DNA of 64,000 bases from Favolaschia claudopus (taxonomy: Eukaryota; Basidiomycota; Agaricomycetes; Agaricales; Mycenaceae): NCBI GenBank assembly GCA_037176885.1, contig JAWWNJ010000054.1, positions 62,001 to 126,000 of the forward strand. Reading direction: 5' to 3'. The notes beneath the pieces were generated by a model. That model did not search any database and was not told the DNA's origin. It saw only the letters and a list, made by a program, of their open reading frames with translations. Positions 40,308 to 51,572 of the stretch are shown here, in pieces. Numbering within the stretch: the stretch's first letter is position 1; every line of letters begins with the position of its first letter. Made by a program: the position numbers and the translations under genes.

Positions 40308-41898
40308 TGATGGTCACGCAATTGTCACACATTCCATCTTGCCCTCAACCTTCATCACCTTCAATCTCGAACTCGAGAACCGGCTGTCTTCGCGTCTGGG
40401 TGGAGACTGGACCCGATATATTATACTTCAGTTGCTTCTCAGGACTAAGTAGTATAAACGCCCTTGACGCATCTTGGAGACTCGCAATGAGTTCGATCCA
40501 GATCATCCACTGGTGCACTGTCCTCAATGTCCTGTCATTATCGTTGAGGGATCTCGAGAGTCGAGATATTCGGGAGCCGGTCCGTCAATTCGGAATTCGG
40601 TTTATGTCTGCGTCATAGGTCTGTTCAGATGCCCCCAATCAAGAATTTCTCTCAGAATCCAAGATTAAACCGAGGCGTCTTTACGGCTGAAGTAGTCCCC
40701 GGAGATTCTGTTTCTAGCACTTGCCACGAATTCTTATTGGCGAATCGCCGCCACTCGTATCTCATCATCAAAGATATGTCTTTTTCCTACCAGCGCGCCC
40801 GTATACCCCTCCAACCAGAACTGGCCGCGGCAGCCAGGAATGCCGAAACAATCTTTAATCCAACAAAGGTTTGACGGGTCTCTTCGCCACAATCAACCGC
40901 TCATTCGGACGTTTGCCTTGCAGTGAGTATTGTATATCTACGCCGCAAGCCTGCTAACCGCAGATGGAGTCTTGGAAAATGCGGTGGTTGAATTCCATTC
41001 CCCTGATCACGGTAGCACCTTCGAAGAACATGCTCCACATGGGTCAAATCAATATAGAAGCCTTCGAGGATTGCTGGGAACTCGTGGTTCACATTACATT
41101 CGATATATTCTGGGCGCAACAGCGGTAAGCTGTATCTTCTTCCAGCAGTCTCCGTCTGAATTCCACCTGCCATCTGTGTAGTTCGAAGCAAATACTCCTC
41201 TCGGTAATCGTTTGAACATCTACATTGCTTGAAGCACTAAGCATAACGAGATACCCAGCGGCTTCCACATTACGATATGACGGGAAAGAAAATATGCGTA
41301 AATATATCTTCAGTCGTTTACCGTGCCCTTTCTCATTTCCGATCGCTTCCAGAGGGAGAGATGGATTTGTGACCTCAAGAACAGGCATCAAGGTTGACCA
41401 GCGGCGACGGCGAGCTCTATGTGCGGTTGCGGTCTGTTCTCAACCTTCACACTGAATCCACGAAAATCTTACTCCTTCGACGATTTGATCCATAAAAACA
41501 GCAATTGAAACGCTTGATCATTTGGTTGGAAGTGGTATTGGGCTGTCACTCTGGCTTCGCGGCATTGGCTACTGCTGGAGCTGAGCCCAATATTAACTTG
41601 CTGGCATATTAGTGCGGATACGGACTCGCGTTGACTGCTTTGGAAGGTCTCAGGTCCCCGCAATAGCTGGCCAATCACCGTCTTCACCGATTGTCGTAAG
41701 TGCTATTTCCTACAAAACATTCAAGAACATTCTGAGGTAAGTTTTATCACTAGACCTTCTCGTTGGCTCGGTCGCCGGTTTCGGCATACGCCACCGCACC
41801 CATTCGTGTGTTTCTGCTCCTCTCCAATTCAAACCTTCTCAGTTTGTACCTAGTCTCGCCGTAACGATGCATTTCAAGATATATTAAAATTCAAGCAG
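40308..41898. other. Stretch with unassigned ORFs
   Basis: An ATG at 40629 opens 81 codons (MPPIKNFSQNPRLNRGVFTA ... NAETIFNPTKV), and a minus frame at 41089-41391 is protein-like (IYLRIFSFPSYRNVEAAGYL). Neither shows a known motif, and opposite strands are open as well. Nothing further supported. Confidence 0.25.
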
Positions 41899-41906
41899 TA
41901 TAAAAG
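41899..41906 (+). promoter_or_regulatory. TATA box before the secreted-protein ORF
   Basis: TATAAAAG, 65 bp upstream of the ATG at 41971, followed by a CT-rich stretch (ctctcaaccctcaagc) that fits a fungal transcription start region. Text just before the ATG (cttgcagcgaactcgacaaat) includes a possible 3' splice site in the leader. Confidence 0.6.
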
Positions 41907-41970
41907 CCGGTATGTTTCGCTCTCAACCCTCAAGCAAAGAAATCTCATCCTTGCAGCGAACTCGACAAAT

Positions 41971-42195
41971 ATGATCTTCAAGCCCTTCGTCCTCCTCGTC
42001 TCTGCTCTGGCGGTGAGCCGCCTCGTTGCCAATAGTCTTACAAGGCCGGAGATTCACTTACCCTCTCAGACTCTGCAGGCGGCTAACGGCGCTGTGCTCG
42101 TTGAACGCGCCACTAACTTGACTTCTTGTCCAAGAAAACTCCTTTTCCCCAATTCACGGAGAGAGATAGAGCAAAGTGCGGGAGGGGCGGGATGA
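41971..42195 (+). CDS. Small secreted protein, probably truncated
   Basis: ATG at 41971 opens 74 codons. Residues 1-21 (MIFKPFVLLVSALAVSRLVA) form a typical signal peptide; LVERATNLTSC follows at about 46-56. After that the sequence turns basic and looks unrelated (FPNSRREIEQSAGGAG), ending at TGA 42193-42195. Hydrophobins and other small secreted Cys proteins of agarics start this way, but only one Cys is reached before the change, so the 3' part may be lost or in an exon I cannot see. A GTGAGC inside ALAVS could also be a donor. Promoter is intact. Confidence 0.45.
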   Translation: MIFKPFVLLVSALAVSRLVANSLTRPEIHLPSQTLQAANGAVLVERATNLTSCPRKLLFPNSRREIEQSAGGAG

Positions 42196-45100
42196 AGGGC
42201 GGGATGGTCTTGACGCTGCCCACATTGAGTGTTGATGACTGCCATTGTCACGGCGTGATTTTGGGTTAACGGCCGAAATGGCCGAGTTACCGGACCGCTG
42301 AAATCTGGCTGAGCCGTCTATTTAGACCGCGGGCCCGATCAGGCCCTAACATTTTGCCTTATTTAGAAGAAACCATTTGGCTCTCGCTTTGTTGGCACAG
42401 GAAACACAGTTTTAAGTATTCTATATTGTATTTTATACACCATTCTATTGTCTGACCAAATTTGGTCTGTGTGAACCATGTCATTGGGGCTTTTTTGAGC
42501 GTCTGAATTCCACCACTCAGATTTGATTCAGTTTCAAGCTGGGTATCAGCTCGTTTTGCTACAAAAAGATGGAACTAATGTGAAAATTCCAGCGGCTCTC
42601 TTGCTCTCTGTGTCAATCAAGTAACCAAGAGTTATTCAACGTCCTCAATCCGCCGTTCAGCGCCTTCACGATCGCGTTGCTCACGGCCGCCTTGCAGGGG
42701 ACGGGAGTCACTCTCAACACCAGTTTGAGAGCCGGTGCTGGTTGCAGCCTCCGCACTGGAACCACTTGGTTTGTTCGTCAGTAGTCCAGTTTTTGCACAA
42801 CTCACGGTCCCACTAGCGCCGCGGGAAGTACCAGCCTTACCTGTCAAATCGGGGTGCTTGGGGACCGTGTCGGTGTCAACTGCACTTGAACTTGCAGTTC
42901 CCCAGAGATTCGTATCGTTCTGTATGACACTTTCGCGGAGTGCGATGTTTTGTAACCGTTTGTTTTGCGAGAAAATTCCCAGAAAATATATAATGAGCCA
43001 CAACTTTTGTTACCCTTTACTTGCACACTCTCGTAGCTCCAAGGCGCCAAGTGCCCCCAATGATCTCTCATTGTGAGTCAATATTGGGTAAGGTACCAGC
43101 ACCTTCTCCAAAATCGAGTAATATGCGCTCCGCTGGAAAGTCCGCTGGCGGACAACGTTGGACAACGCTGGACACTGGCGGACGCTGGCGGACGTTGTTA
43201 GTAGGGATCGGCACCGTAACCGTACAATACGGCGATACGGCCCGTACTGTACGGTACCCGTAACCGTCCCGTACAGGGCCATTTTCGCCTCCCGTAAAAT
43301 ACGGTACGGTACGGACACATACTGATCTCAATATCCTGGGCTCTGTCACCTGTGAGTGATACCAGCGGTGAAGTTGGAGTGGAAATGGTAAAATACCTCA
43401 CTATTCATCGATTTACAGCCCCCTCACCTCGTCACAGAGTCGTACTCGTCGTTGGAAGGACCGTATTACGGCTGCATACGGGTGTTGGTCGCCGTACTTG
43501 TTAGGCAATGCTTCCCACCGGCGGCTTCGAAGTCCGCTGATGTCCGTTGCTCCGCGGTCCTGCCGATGGGATCCGTTGGAATCCACTGGACTAGGTACGG
43601 CGGAACTCAGACGCACAGACAAAATTGTTCAAAGGGCCAGCGGCACTCACTCAAGTATGCTTCAAAGAAATATTCCCCAGTAAAGCACATTTTCAACCAA
43701 GCTGTTGAATCTCGGGCTACCCAAAATTTGATTCAAGTCAGTATTCACTCAAGTTGTATATTCTAACCCTTACTTCGGCATTTGAGTTGAGCCAAGGAGG
43801 TTCAGACTCAACCAGAACATTTGGATGATCCTTTATGGCTCAACAAAATACAGATGTCGTTTCAACAAATCTTACTTTGCGCCGAATTCATCATTGAGAG
43901 TCAGTGTATAGTTTTCAACAATCCCAATTATTTGAACATGTCGCCTTCAGCAGCTGTTCTCAGAGTGCATTAGGACTTGTTGTCAGTTGAATATTGAAAC
44001 AGCTCAACATTCATTTACCATCTAGTTGAACAAAAATGTTTCCAGAGCATAAAATGTTGAGAATTACCAGTGGATTACATCGGAAACCGCTGGATTCCAC
44101 CGGAAATCATTCCCGCTCGATTCCAATGATCCGCTGGTTTCCGTTACAGTCCAACAGAAGCCATTACAATCCGTTGCCGGGTTGCCGGTACACAGTGGAT
44201 CGCGGCGATCAACGCTGGAAATCAGCCGGTTGCCAGCCCCGCGTATATTACTGCCAAAATCCTGAACCGCGTGAAATAGATGCCGCCGGTATTCTCCGGA
44301 TTTGATTTGATCCCCGCTCTTGGCCGACACGAAGATCCGCTCGGAATCTAGCGGCAATCCGGGACGCGCGCCGCCGTGTGAGTTGCATTGATTGCGGCGC
44401 GCACACCTCGGGATTTATACGGTGTCCACTCTCAGGCTCGACACAACAAGGGCCGCGATACTTTGTTTCGCTGATGAGCGGCGGACACGTTCCACGTTCA
44501 AACGACAGATTTGCAGAGAAGCTTTGGAGAAGGGAAAAAAAAATTGATCGAAGTTTTCAATTGAATTTGAACAGCGCTCCGGTATCACTCCCTTTAAAAT
44601 GTGTCTCGCCGAGGCAAACGGACGCATAGAAGCAAAACAAGTCTGAGTACATCCGTTCGATCCGGAAGTTTCATAGTCCGAGTCCCCACCTATGAAATTG
44701 ATATATGATAGTCGATAAATCTTTCATATTGAGAAGCTGAACAGTGCTAACGGACAGCCTCACAACTACCGCGCGTAATGCGATCTTGCCCGTTTTTGAT
44801 TGTAATCGTCAATCCCGCGTACGTCTCGCCTTTGCGCGCCTACCTTCATCTTCACATTCCATCCCTGAAGCAATTCCTTGGCAGGCTTTTCAACCTTGGA
44901 ATTCTGAAGCTTTTCGCTCAATCCTCGCTTGCAAATTTCTAGCAGCCACTTTGATGTGCGTCTCCGCAGCTTCAGCGAAATTGACAATTACAGAATCATA
45001 GCTTGAAGGCTCCCAGTTAGTCTCTCTAGACAGACACTTCAATTCTTCTTAGCTCACAAGTTCGCTGAATTAAAGCTCCCTGTGTTCAGACTTGGAATCC

Positions 45101-45886
45101 CGGTTCCGGATCCGCTATTTATTCGTTCATACATCGTAGTTCACCTACAATAATTGATTTAGCTTTCAGACAATTAGGGTACAGGATTGGCTCAAGCGGA
45201 AGTGACTGGACGCCAATGGACTTCGCCGTTCTGAATTCACATCCGACTGGAAGCCATCGGCCGATATACCGACCAACAATGCCGATAATTGCCGCGGTCA
45301 CAGCTTTGACGTGACACTCTGTGACTCATTCTTTCTCTCTGCACCCTCTTCCAACCCTCTTCTCCACACTCGCACTTGAACGCGGGAGATGAACATCGGT
45401 CGGAAAGCTGGTTGGGACACCATTCTTATCTCACAAACGGAGCTTGAATCTTTCGAATGAGGGCCCGAGTCGACTCCACGTGGATCCACAGACTACACTG
45501 GCAGTGGGCCATCATGGGATTCTTCAAGCCTGTTCTGAACAGCTACAGTTTGTCTTTTCTTCGGCCATCCTGTGCCTTTTATTACCGAAATTTCAAGCCA
45601 TGGCCGACAAGTTCTCAAGCATCGCGTCCTCTGCTTGTACGCTGGCGATCGGAACTGTCGAAGAATTTGCGAAGAATCAAGCTCGTCGTTCTAGCTGTCA
45701 AAGTCTCAGACTTATAACTCCGTGGCTTGTTTCAACGCGACAGTACATACGCCAATGAATCTATACATAAAAATAATACTGAGGTACACTTCTAGATCTA
45801 TATCTTTGCGTGGATTATAGGGTGATCAACACCAGGTACTTAAGTCTCCCCCCTCGCCCGTCTGTGTTCAACCTTCCCAGAGCTGT
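42196..45886. other. Repeat-rich stretch with low-complexity blocks and one possible exon
   Basis: Minus 42632-42990 is open with a hydrophobic start (WLIIYFLGIFSQNK) and a long Ser/Thr/Gly tail (SSAEAATSTGSQTG, REQRDREGAERRIEDVE) but lacks an ATG; it may be a last exon. 43115-43200 repeats ctggcggac/gttggacaac; 43200-43320 is made of cgtacgg/ggtacgg words in both orientations; 44060-44240 repeats tccgctgg/ccgttgcc words. A plus ORF with an ATG at 45601 (MADKFSSIASSACTLAIGTV) is short and unassigned. Confidence 0.35.
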
Positions 45887-46820
45887 CTATCGCGAATGAA
45901 CCTGGTTCCCGAATAGATTTGGGTCAAACAGTGCGTTTTGGTTTTTCTGAGCAACTTGTGTCCCAAAGCCTAACGTCTCCCAGACACTGCTCGAAATCTT
46001 ATCATCAGCTGCCATGTCAGAAGAATACGTCAAGCAGCGCTCACTCTGAACGCGTCCAAGGATCGTCGCATAACATACCATTCGAGAGGTAAGTCAGTGC
46101 ATCGATCTCACTGAAGCCGGTCTCAAGTAATAATCCGACGTTGAACAGGGCTGACGCGGCGTCATCCTGTAGCGCAAAAGCCGGATCATTGCCAGTGTGT
46201 GAATACGCAGTTGTCCCGTCGGAGCCCCGAAGGCTGTAGGCAAGGGAAGGGTAATTCGGAGCAGGGTTTGGATGGGACGGGAAGTGGAATTGACCGAGGT
46301 GAGACGACTGTTCTGCGTGGAAAGGTAAATCCCAATCTCGTGGTAGAGTTGATGAGGATGGGGATGAAGCACTCTGTACTCGGGCTGCAGAGGATCGCAG
46401 GGGACAGGGAATGAATCGGTCGAGATCGAACTCTGAGTGAGGTTGGGGCTCGTCGATGTAAAAGTGCCGTGAGCCTGACGGCCGCGGGGGGGATTCGGTT
46501 GGGGCGAGAAACGGGAGAGTGGGGAGAGTCAGTGGGGGTGGTGGGAGTGGTGTTGAAGGCCCCGGCGTAGACTCTGGTGACGTGCTATCGTCTTCTTGCT
46601 CCGCAACGCTCATGTATTGGCAGCACAGGCGTCGTTTGACACAACGCTCGCATGGATCTTTGGGTCTCTCCTTCGATATTTTGCACTGGAAACGGCGTCA
46701 GACTGAGCCTTTTCTTCTCTATTTCTTCCGCACCTTGATTTTACGGCGCCTACAATTTGAACAGGCATTATCTGTTCGTTTGACCCAGGGGACGAAGGGA
46801 CGCGATGAGGTGGAAGACAT
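45887..46820 (-). CDS. Zn(II)2Cys6 fungal transcription factor, three exons
   Basis: Exons 46820-46734, 46685-46079 and 46008-45887, with 48- and 70-bp GT..AG introns and closed phases: 271 residues. The GAL4-type cluster is at about residues 20-48: CSNCRRRKIK, then (across intron 1) CKISKERPKDPCERCVKRRL and C, i.e. C-x2-C-x6-C ... C-x2-C-x5-C, which binds two zinc ions and DNA. The rest is Ser/Pro-rich and acidic (EDDSTSPESTPGPST), with no fungal-TF middle homology domain, so it is short for the class. The protein ends NLFGNQVHSR. It lies about 2.3 kb from the dehydrogenase gene on the same strand; a regulatory link is possible but unproven. Start chosen at the only in-frame ATG near the cluster. 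Confidence 0.8.
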
Positions 46821-49162
46821 GAGACTGTGTCGAGAGGTATGTAAAGGTGCAACGGCATTGCTGGGTCTTCTCCCTTTTAACTCACGTCGAAATTCGCATA
46901 GGGAATGAGATCTCGACGGAGAATAGCATCAAGCGACGGGCCCGGATTCAAATCACAATCGCAGCAAGTCAACATTCGGGGCAGTGATCGTAATCACGTA
47001 TTCGACACCATCCGACAGACGAAAAATGAACGGGATTGTCGCGCCCTCTGGAGATAAACGCCTGGGTATGGTTGAATTGAGAGAAGTCTCGTATTGAATT
47101 CACCATATAAACACTAGAACACTCGATCAAAATCGCTGCAACAAGTTCGAAGGAGCTCCACTGCGGCAGTCGTTTGAGCGCTTTATATCTATCTCCCTCA
47201 GGTCTTCATCCTGTTATCTTCCCAGTAAGTCGTTCGCTGTCGAAAATGGATCATTGTCACAATTATTTTCCCCTTTGCGTGGTTTCGCAGCGCCGTCAAT
47301 CTCGGCGGAGAATTTTACAGCAATCGAGTTCTGAATCTGCTACTGAGAGCACCGCATGACGGGTGTCGACTCCGTGTCTTGTCATGTCAATGCTCCTCGA
47401 CAGAATCCTATGATGTCGTGTGCCTGGCCTGTTATCTTTTGCACTGTTACTGTCATGGTAGTGGTCGGCGTCACCATGGGCGAATCTCCTCACTTCTCGC
47501 GATCAGACATGCCTTGACTGGCGTAAAGATAGAAAGAGATCTCTCAGGGAGGATGCTGTGTCTGAGATAGGCAATCCTCCGCGGACGATTTCCTGAGGGA
47601 GGTGAGCATCAAATATATTCAATACTCTCCAACTGTCCTCGGTGTAGAGCACCTCTCATATGGGACTCTATTTATATGTTCGGGTGTTGGCTCCCTCGGC
47701 TTGGCATACACGAATAGAATTAATGTGAGCAGAGTCACTCTTTGTCGAATCAGAGCCCTATGTTGAACCAGTATCACATTCAATGAACGTCAATTTGCGC
47801 GTCCCATCACCAAGCCAATGGCGGAAGACACGAGGGCGCTCAAAGGGGGACAGGCACAGACACCCATACTTGGGTCGTATCAACTTCTTGGATGGCGCGA
47901 TTGCGCCAATCTTGTCGCTGAACAAAAGCAACTGAATTGGTCGGCAGCAAATTGAATTTTCCTTCCGAACGTATACTCAGCTTGTACGTACACAAAAGCC
48001 AAGCCCAATCACGGCGATTGGGCCGTCATACGCCGAAGCGTAAGGTTGTCGTCGCCTGTATCTTTTTCCTTCAAAAATAGCCATTCAATTAAATCCATTC
48101 CTTTGGCCCGATTCGGTAGAATTCAGGTAGTAGCAGCCGGTAGTTGACAATATGAACGCGAAATTGACGTGAACGAGGGGGGTTTTCGACTCGAAAGATT
48201 CAAACTTCATGACCCCGGCAGGGTCGCGCACGACTCAACGACGAGCTCCCAAGCCAGAAGACCACTTCCGTGCGAGAATCCGGAATAGACCTCTCTTTTC
48301 GGCACTTCCGCATATCTATGGAAAATTGCTCTCAGGTTCAGTAGTGGTTCAATTGAACAGCAACGTGGAACGTTGAGAAAGCGCTGCGTATCATCATCCA
48401 TCACGTAGATCTGTACGGAATCCCGCATAGTGACGGTGGTCGAGAGGTTCCGGTATTCTATTACTGATCAGCTTCCCCAACAATTATGGAACTCCAAAGA
48501 AAACTTGAATCTGTTTGGGTTTGGATTCACAAATGAAGAAGAAAAACAAAAGAGGTCCTACTTAAACTGCCTAAGAATTCGGAACCTGCGCGCTGAACCG
48601 CGTACCCTAGGGCTCAGAACTTTATACTTGCTGCTTATCTACCTCGCTTCCTTTCGAACCTCATCATCAATTTTACCGGAAGAACCTCCTCGAAGAGAGG
48701 AGCGCGCAGATCTGGCAACTCGGCATTTTCCGTGTCAGATATCCGGCTCGTGTGAGCCTGCACACGCAATCCCCGCCAAACCTCGGAGAGGACAGCCACT
48801 CGTAAAGACAAGATGCGAACCAGTTGGTATCAATGCAATACTTAAATTTAACCTTTGCATTAGTTGATCGCTATACCGAAGCCATCGCTTTGTGGCTGGC
48901 CGTCGTTGGATCATCGGAACGATTTGAAATCTCGACCATACTTATTCTCCCGACACCTCGGTAATATTATCTGCTTGTGAGAAGTTGTGAGGGACTTTCT
49001 CGGCGGCGGGAGAATTTTTTTTTGGTATGCTGGCTAGTAGCCTCGTCAAGCAACGTCGAGCGATAGGACGGATAAATGTTTAGAATATAAATCCTCTACT
49101 ATATGGTACTTGGAATACTTATTTGTGTCCTGGTTTATCCGCGATCGCGATCATGAGGAGCC
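46821..49162. other. Intergenic stretch between regulator and dehydrogenase
   Basis: Upstream region of the regulator, with no TATA box that stands out. Plus 48430-48867 and minus 48207-48428 are open but without motifs. tattatctatagcc-like AT-rich text near 49080-49110 may serve as the 3' region of the dehydrogenase. Confidence 0.35.
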
Positions 49163-50512
49163 TCATAAAACAAACTTTTCCCCAATGATCTCCTCGGTGA
49201 CCTCCCACAACTTCTTCGCGTTGGCTGGATCAGAGCTGTGAAGGGCGACTGCATCGTTCGCAACGGTGGAGTCGTCGAGGTAGGCTCCAGGGACATCTAA
49301 ACAGTATCAGCTAGTTCGCATCAAGTCGTTATGCGCTCAAGAATCAAGATTCACTGACCGTCGAGCCTGGGGTCGAAAGCAGCAGCGACGGTGCTATGAC
49401 GACATGTCAGGTAAGAAACAGATAACTCGTTGAATCGGAGGAGATTATTACGTTGCAGCTCCCTGAGGAATTGTCTTCCACTCGAACCTCTCCGTGCTGG
49501 GTTTCCCATCCGGACCGAGCACGCCTATACGAACCAGGTTAAGACAAAAGACTTCATGAACACATCTTACTTACCGAAGGATTGCATTACCGCAATAGAC
49601 TCCTCTTTCTGGTTTATATTGGTGTAGATAACTGCATTATTCACGTTGATTATGGCAAAATGGTGCAAAGCGAAGAAACGTACCTCCTGGATGAAGACTG
49701 TACGCATTGATCCTCCCATTCGATCTTTTCGACAGTTCAATGCCCATCAGAATATTAGCGCTCTTCCCTTGGGTATACGCATCCAGCGGCTGGTACTTGT
49801 CCTTATTCGGTTTGCCGATAGTATCGAAATTGATCCCATTGCCGAAGGCGTGCGCTCCGCTGGAAACGAAGACGACTCGCGGGACGTAGCTCGATGACCC
49901 CGCTGGGAGGATCTTCGACAAAATTAGCTTGGTGAACAGGAAAGGGCCGATATGAGCGGTTGCGATTTGCTTTTCAAGATTATCGACGGTGAGTTTGAAG
50001 GGGCCGAGAGGTGCAGCGGCGTTGTGGACGAGAACCTGATTATCCAAAATCAATGTGTGGCACGAAACTGACGACAAATTCCTTACGTGGATGGGTTCTG
50101 AATGAGCGTTCACTTCAGCAGCGGTCTTGCGAACAGCAGCAAGTGACGAGAGGTCGAGTATAAGGCGGCGAATGTTGGCGGACGGGACGTCTTGCTTCAG
50201 CGCATCTTCCGACAATTTGAGCCTACACAACGCGAATCAACATGACATCCTGAAGAAATTCAATGAATGGTGAACACGCACCTTTCCTCGTTGTAGCCAG
50301 TTATAATCACCAGGTTCGCGTACTTTGAAATCACGCGAGCGGTTTCGAAACCAATTCCATTGAGCGATGTTCCAGTAGCCAGAACTGTGATTGTCGTTAT
50401 ATTGATTCAATCGAATGAACGGTTGACACACCATTTTTTCCTTTGATCTCGGAGGCGAAGGCGGTGGCGACCTCTTCGGCAGTGGTAGCGAAGGAGAACC
50501 TGGAGTAGACAT
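49163..50512 (-). CDS. Short-chain dehydrogenase/reductase, eight exons, frame problem at the start
   Basis: Exons (5' to 3'): 50512-50432, 50384-50282, 50222-50087, 50035-49684, 49631-49575, 49524-49452, 49393-49359, 49296-49163. Introns are 47-62 bp. Cofactor motif TGTSLNGIG (TGxxxGxG), VHNAAAP for NNAG, active site VFVSSGAHAF and YTQGK (YxxxK), C-terminus WEVTEEIIGEKFVL; NAD(P)-dependent oxidation or reduction of a small carbonyl/alcohol is the family role, substrate unknown. The ATG at 50510-50512 is not in frame with FSFATTAEEVATAFASEIKG: ATGTC and CAGG are separated by five extra bases (about 50503-50507). Without them the CDS is 966 nt (321 residues, MSRFSF start), which is the usual length. 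So either a 5-nt insertion disabled the gene or the start lies in an unseen exon. Confidence 0.8.
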
Positions 50513-50645
50513 AGAGCAGTTGAGTCTCGATAGAATTTTTCTGAAGAAGAAGAAAAGTGAATATGAGAGGTCTCAAAAGACAGTAAACTTATACTGTGCG
50601 TGCCTGCGCTGATGCCTGTATGAATAAGACGATTGACTCTGATCT

Positions 50646-51065
50646 TTAGCCGGGATCGCGATATGACAGAAACAATAGGTCAGACCTGGCGACCAATTGG
50701 TCAGCCATCGAAAGCTGACATAGTGTGAGGGAGCATTTTTGGAAGCTCCTAGCCCTCTCTGAGTCATCGCGAATATCCCTTTGTAGCAACAAATATCCCT
50801 TTGCAGGAACAAAATCCGCATATTTCAAATGTCGGTCCCCAATTTCGGTCGGAACGACATACATTTTTTGGTCGATTTGGTTGAGTTCCATCTCTCCAAA
50901 AACCAAGCCGACTCGAGGCGAGGCAGACAGAGTACATTCCGAGAATTTAGACTGAATACGGCGCCAGAACTTTAAGTTGCCCGTAAGAGACTCGGAAGCC
51001 GCCATTAGGGATTGACCCAGCAATTTGCATTTGGAAGTGCAATCCCCGCAATTTTTACAAGCGAC
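50646..51065 (-). CDS. Cys-motif ORF, unknown function
   Basis: After an acceptor (CATAG, ending at 51066) the frame reads VACKNCGDCTSKCKLLGQSL with C-x2-C-x2-C-x3-C, then MAASESLTGNLKFWRRIQSK, ASPRVGLVFGEMELNQIDQK and PTEIGDRHLKYADFVPAKGY, to a stop at 50646-50648. Composition is protein-like, and the Cys spacing suggests a metal site. ATG 51003-51005 could start it if the Cys part is not included. It lies head-to-tail with the dehydrogenase, 134 bp away. Short repeat aatatccctttg lies inside near 50780-50805. Confidence 0.4.
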   Translation of the reverse strand, partial: VACKNCGDCTSKCKLLGQSLMAASESLTGNLKFWRRIQSKFSECTLSASPRVGLVFGEMELNQIDQKMYVVPTEIGDRHLKYADFVPAKGYLLLQRDIRDDSERARSFQKCSLTLCQLSMADQLVARSDLLFLSYRDPG

Positions 51066-51276
51066 CTATGCTCAAGATCCATGGTCGCGCCAGCCCAAAG
51101 ATCAATCAGGCGGTAGGACCAAAAAAGCGGAGACTTCCTTTTCGGGACAGAAACGCGTCGAATGCATAAACCTGAGACGGACGGCCTCAGTTACGGCGGA
51201 AGTGGAAGAAAGTGAGCGAGGAATGCATTGGGAATGGGCCGATAGGCAGCAATCATTCGGCGTATGCAAAGCGTAA

Positions 51277-51414
51277 GGCTCCATTCGGTTGCGTCATCTC
51301 GGAGCACTTGACGTCACTTAAGAGTATTTCTCACCAAAAGTTTGGCGTGGAATTTTTCCCAAGTGCTCCAAAGTGACGCTAAGTGACGCTAAGACACGAC
51401 AGCCGAATGGAGCC
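51277..51414. mobile_element. GGCTCC MITE, copy 3 of 3, with internal 10-bp duplication
   Basis: 138 bp, TAA on both sides (51274-51276 and 51415-51417). Identical ends and core to the other copies, but aagtgacgct is repeated twice near the right end, which explains the extra 10 bp. Confidence 0.9.
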
Positions 51415-51572
51415 TAAGTACGTGGAATCGGAGAATAGTCAGCCATTCCTTAGCAAGTAGTTACAAAGGCGACGCGGAAAGTCTCCCGATGGATGCAGAG
51501 TCGTCTGCAATGGAGAGAGGTAGAGTTACGATGGTAGACGAAGACGGAGGGTAGAAGGACAACCAGAAGAAA

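Noticed and set aside
43200..43320. CGTACGG block suspected to be a CRISPR-like or satellite array
   Set aside because: Words recur in both orientations at irregular distances with no spacer structure; more likely a decayed TIR element.
44000..44300. ORFs at 44036-44305 and 44064-44357
   Set aside because: They lie over low-complexity ccgctgg repeats on opposite strands.
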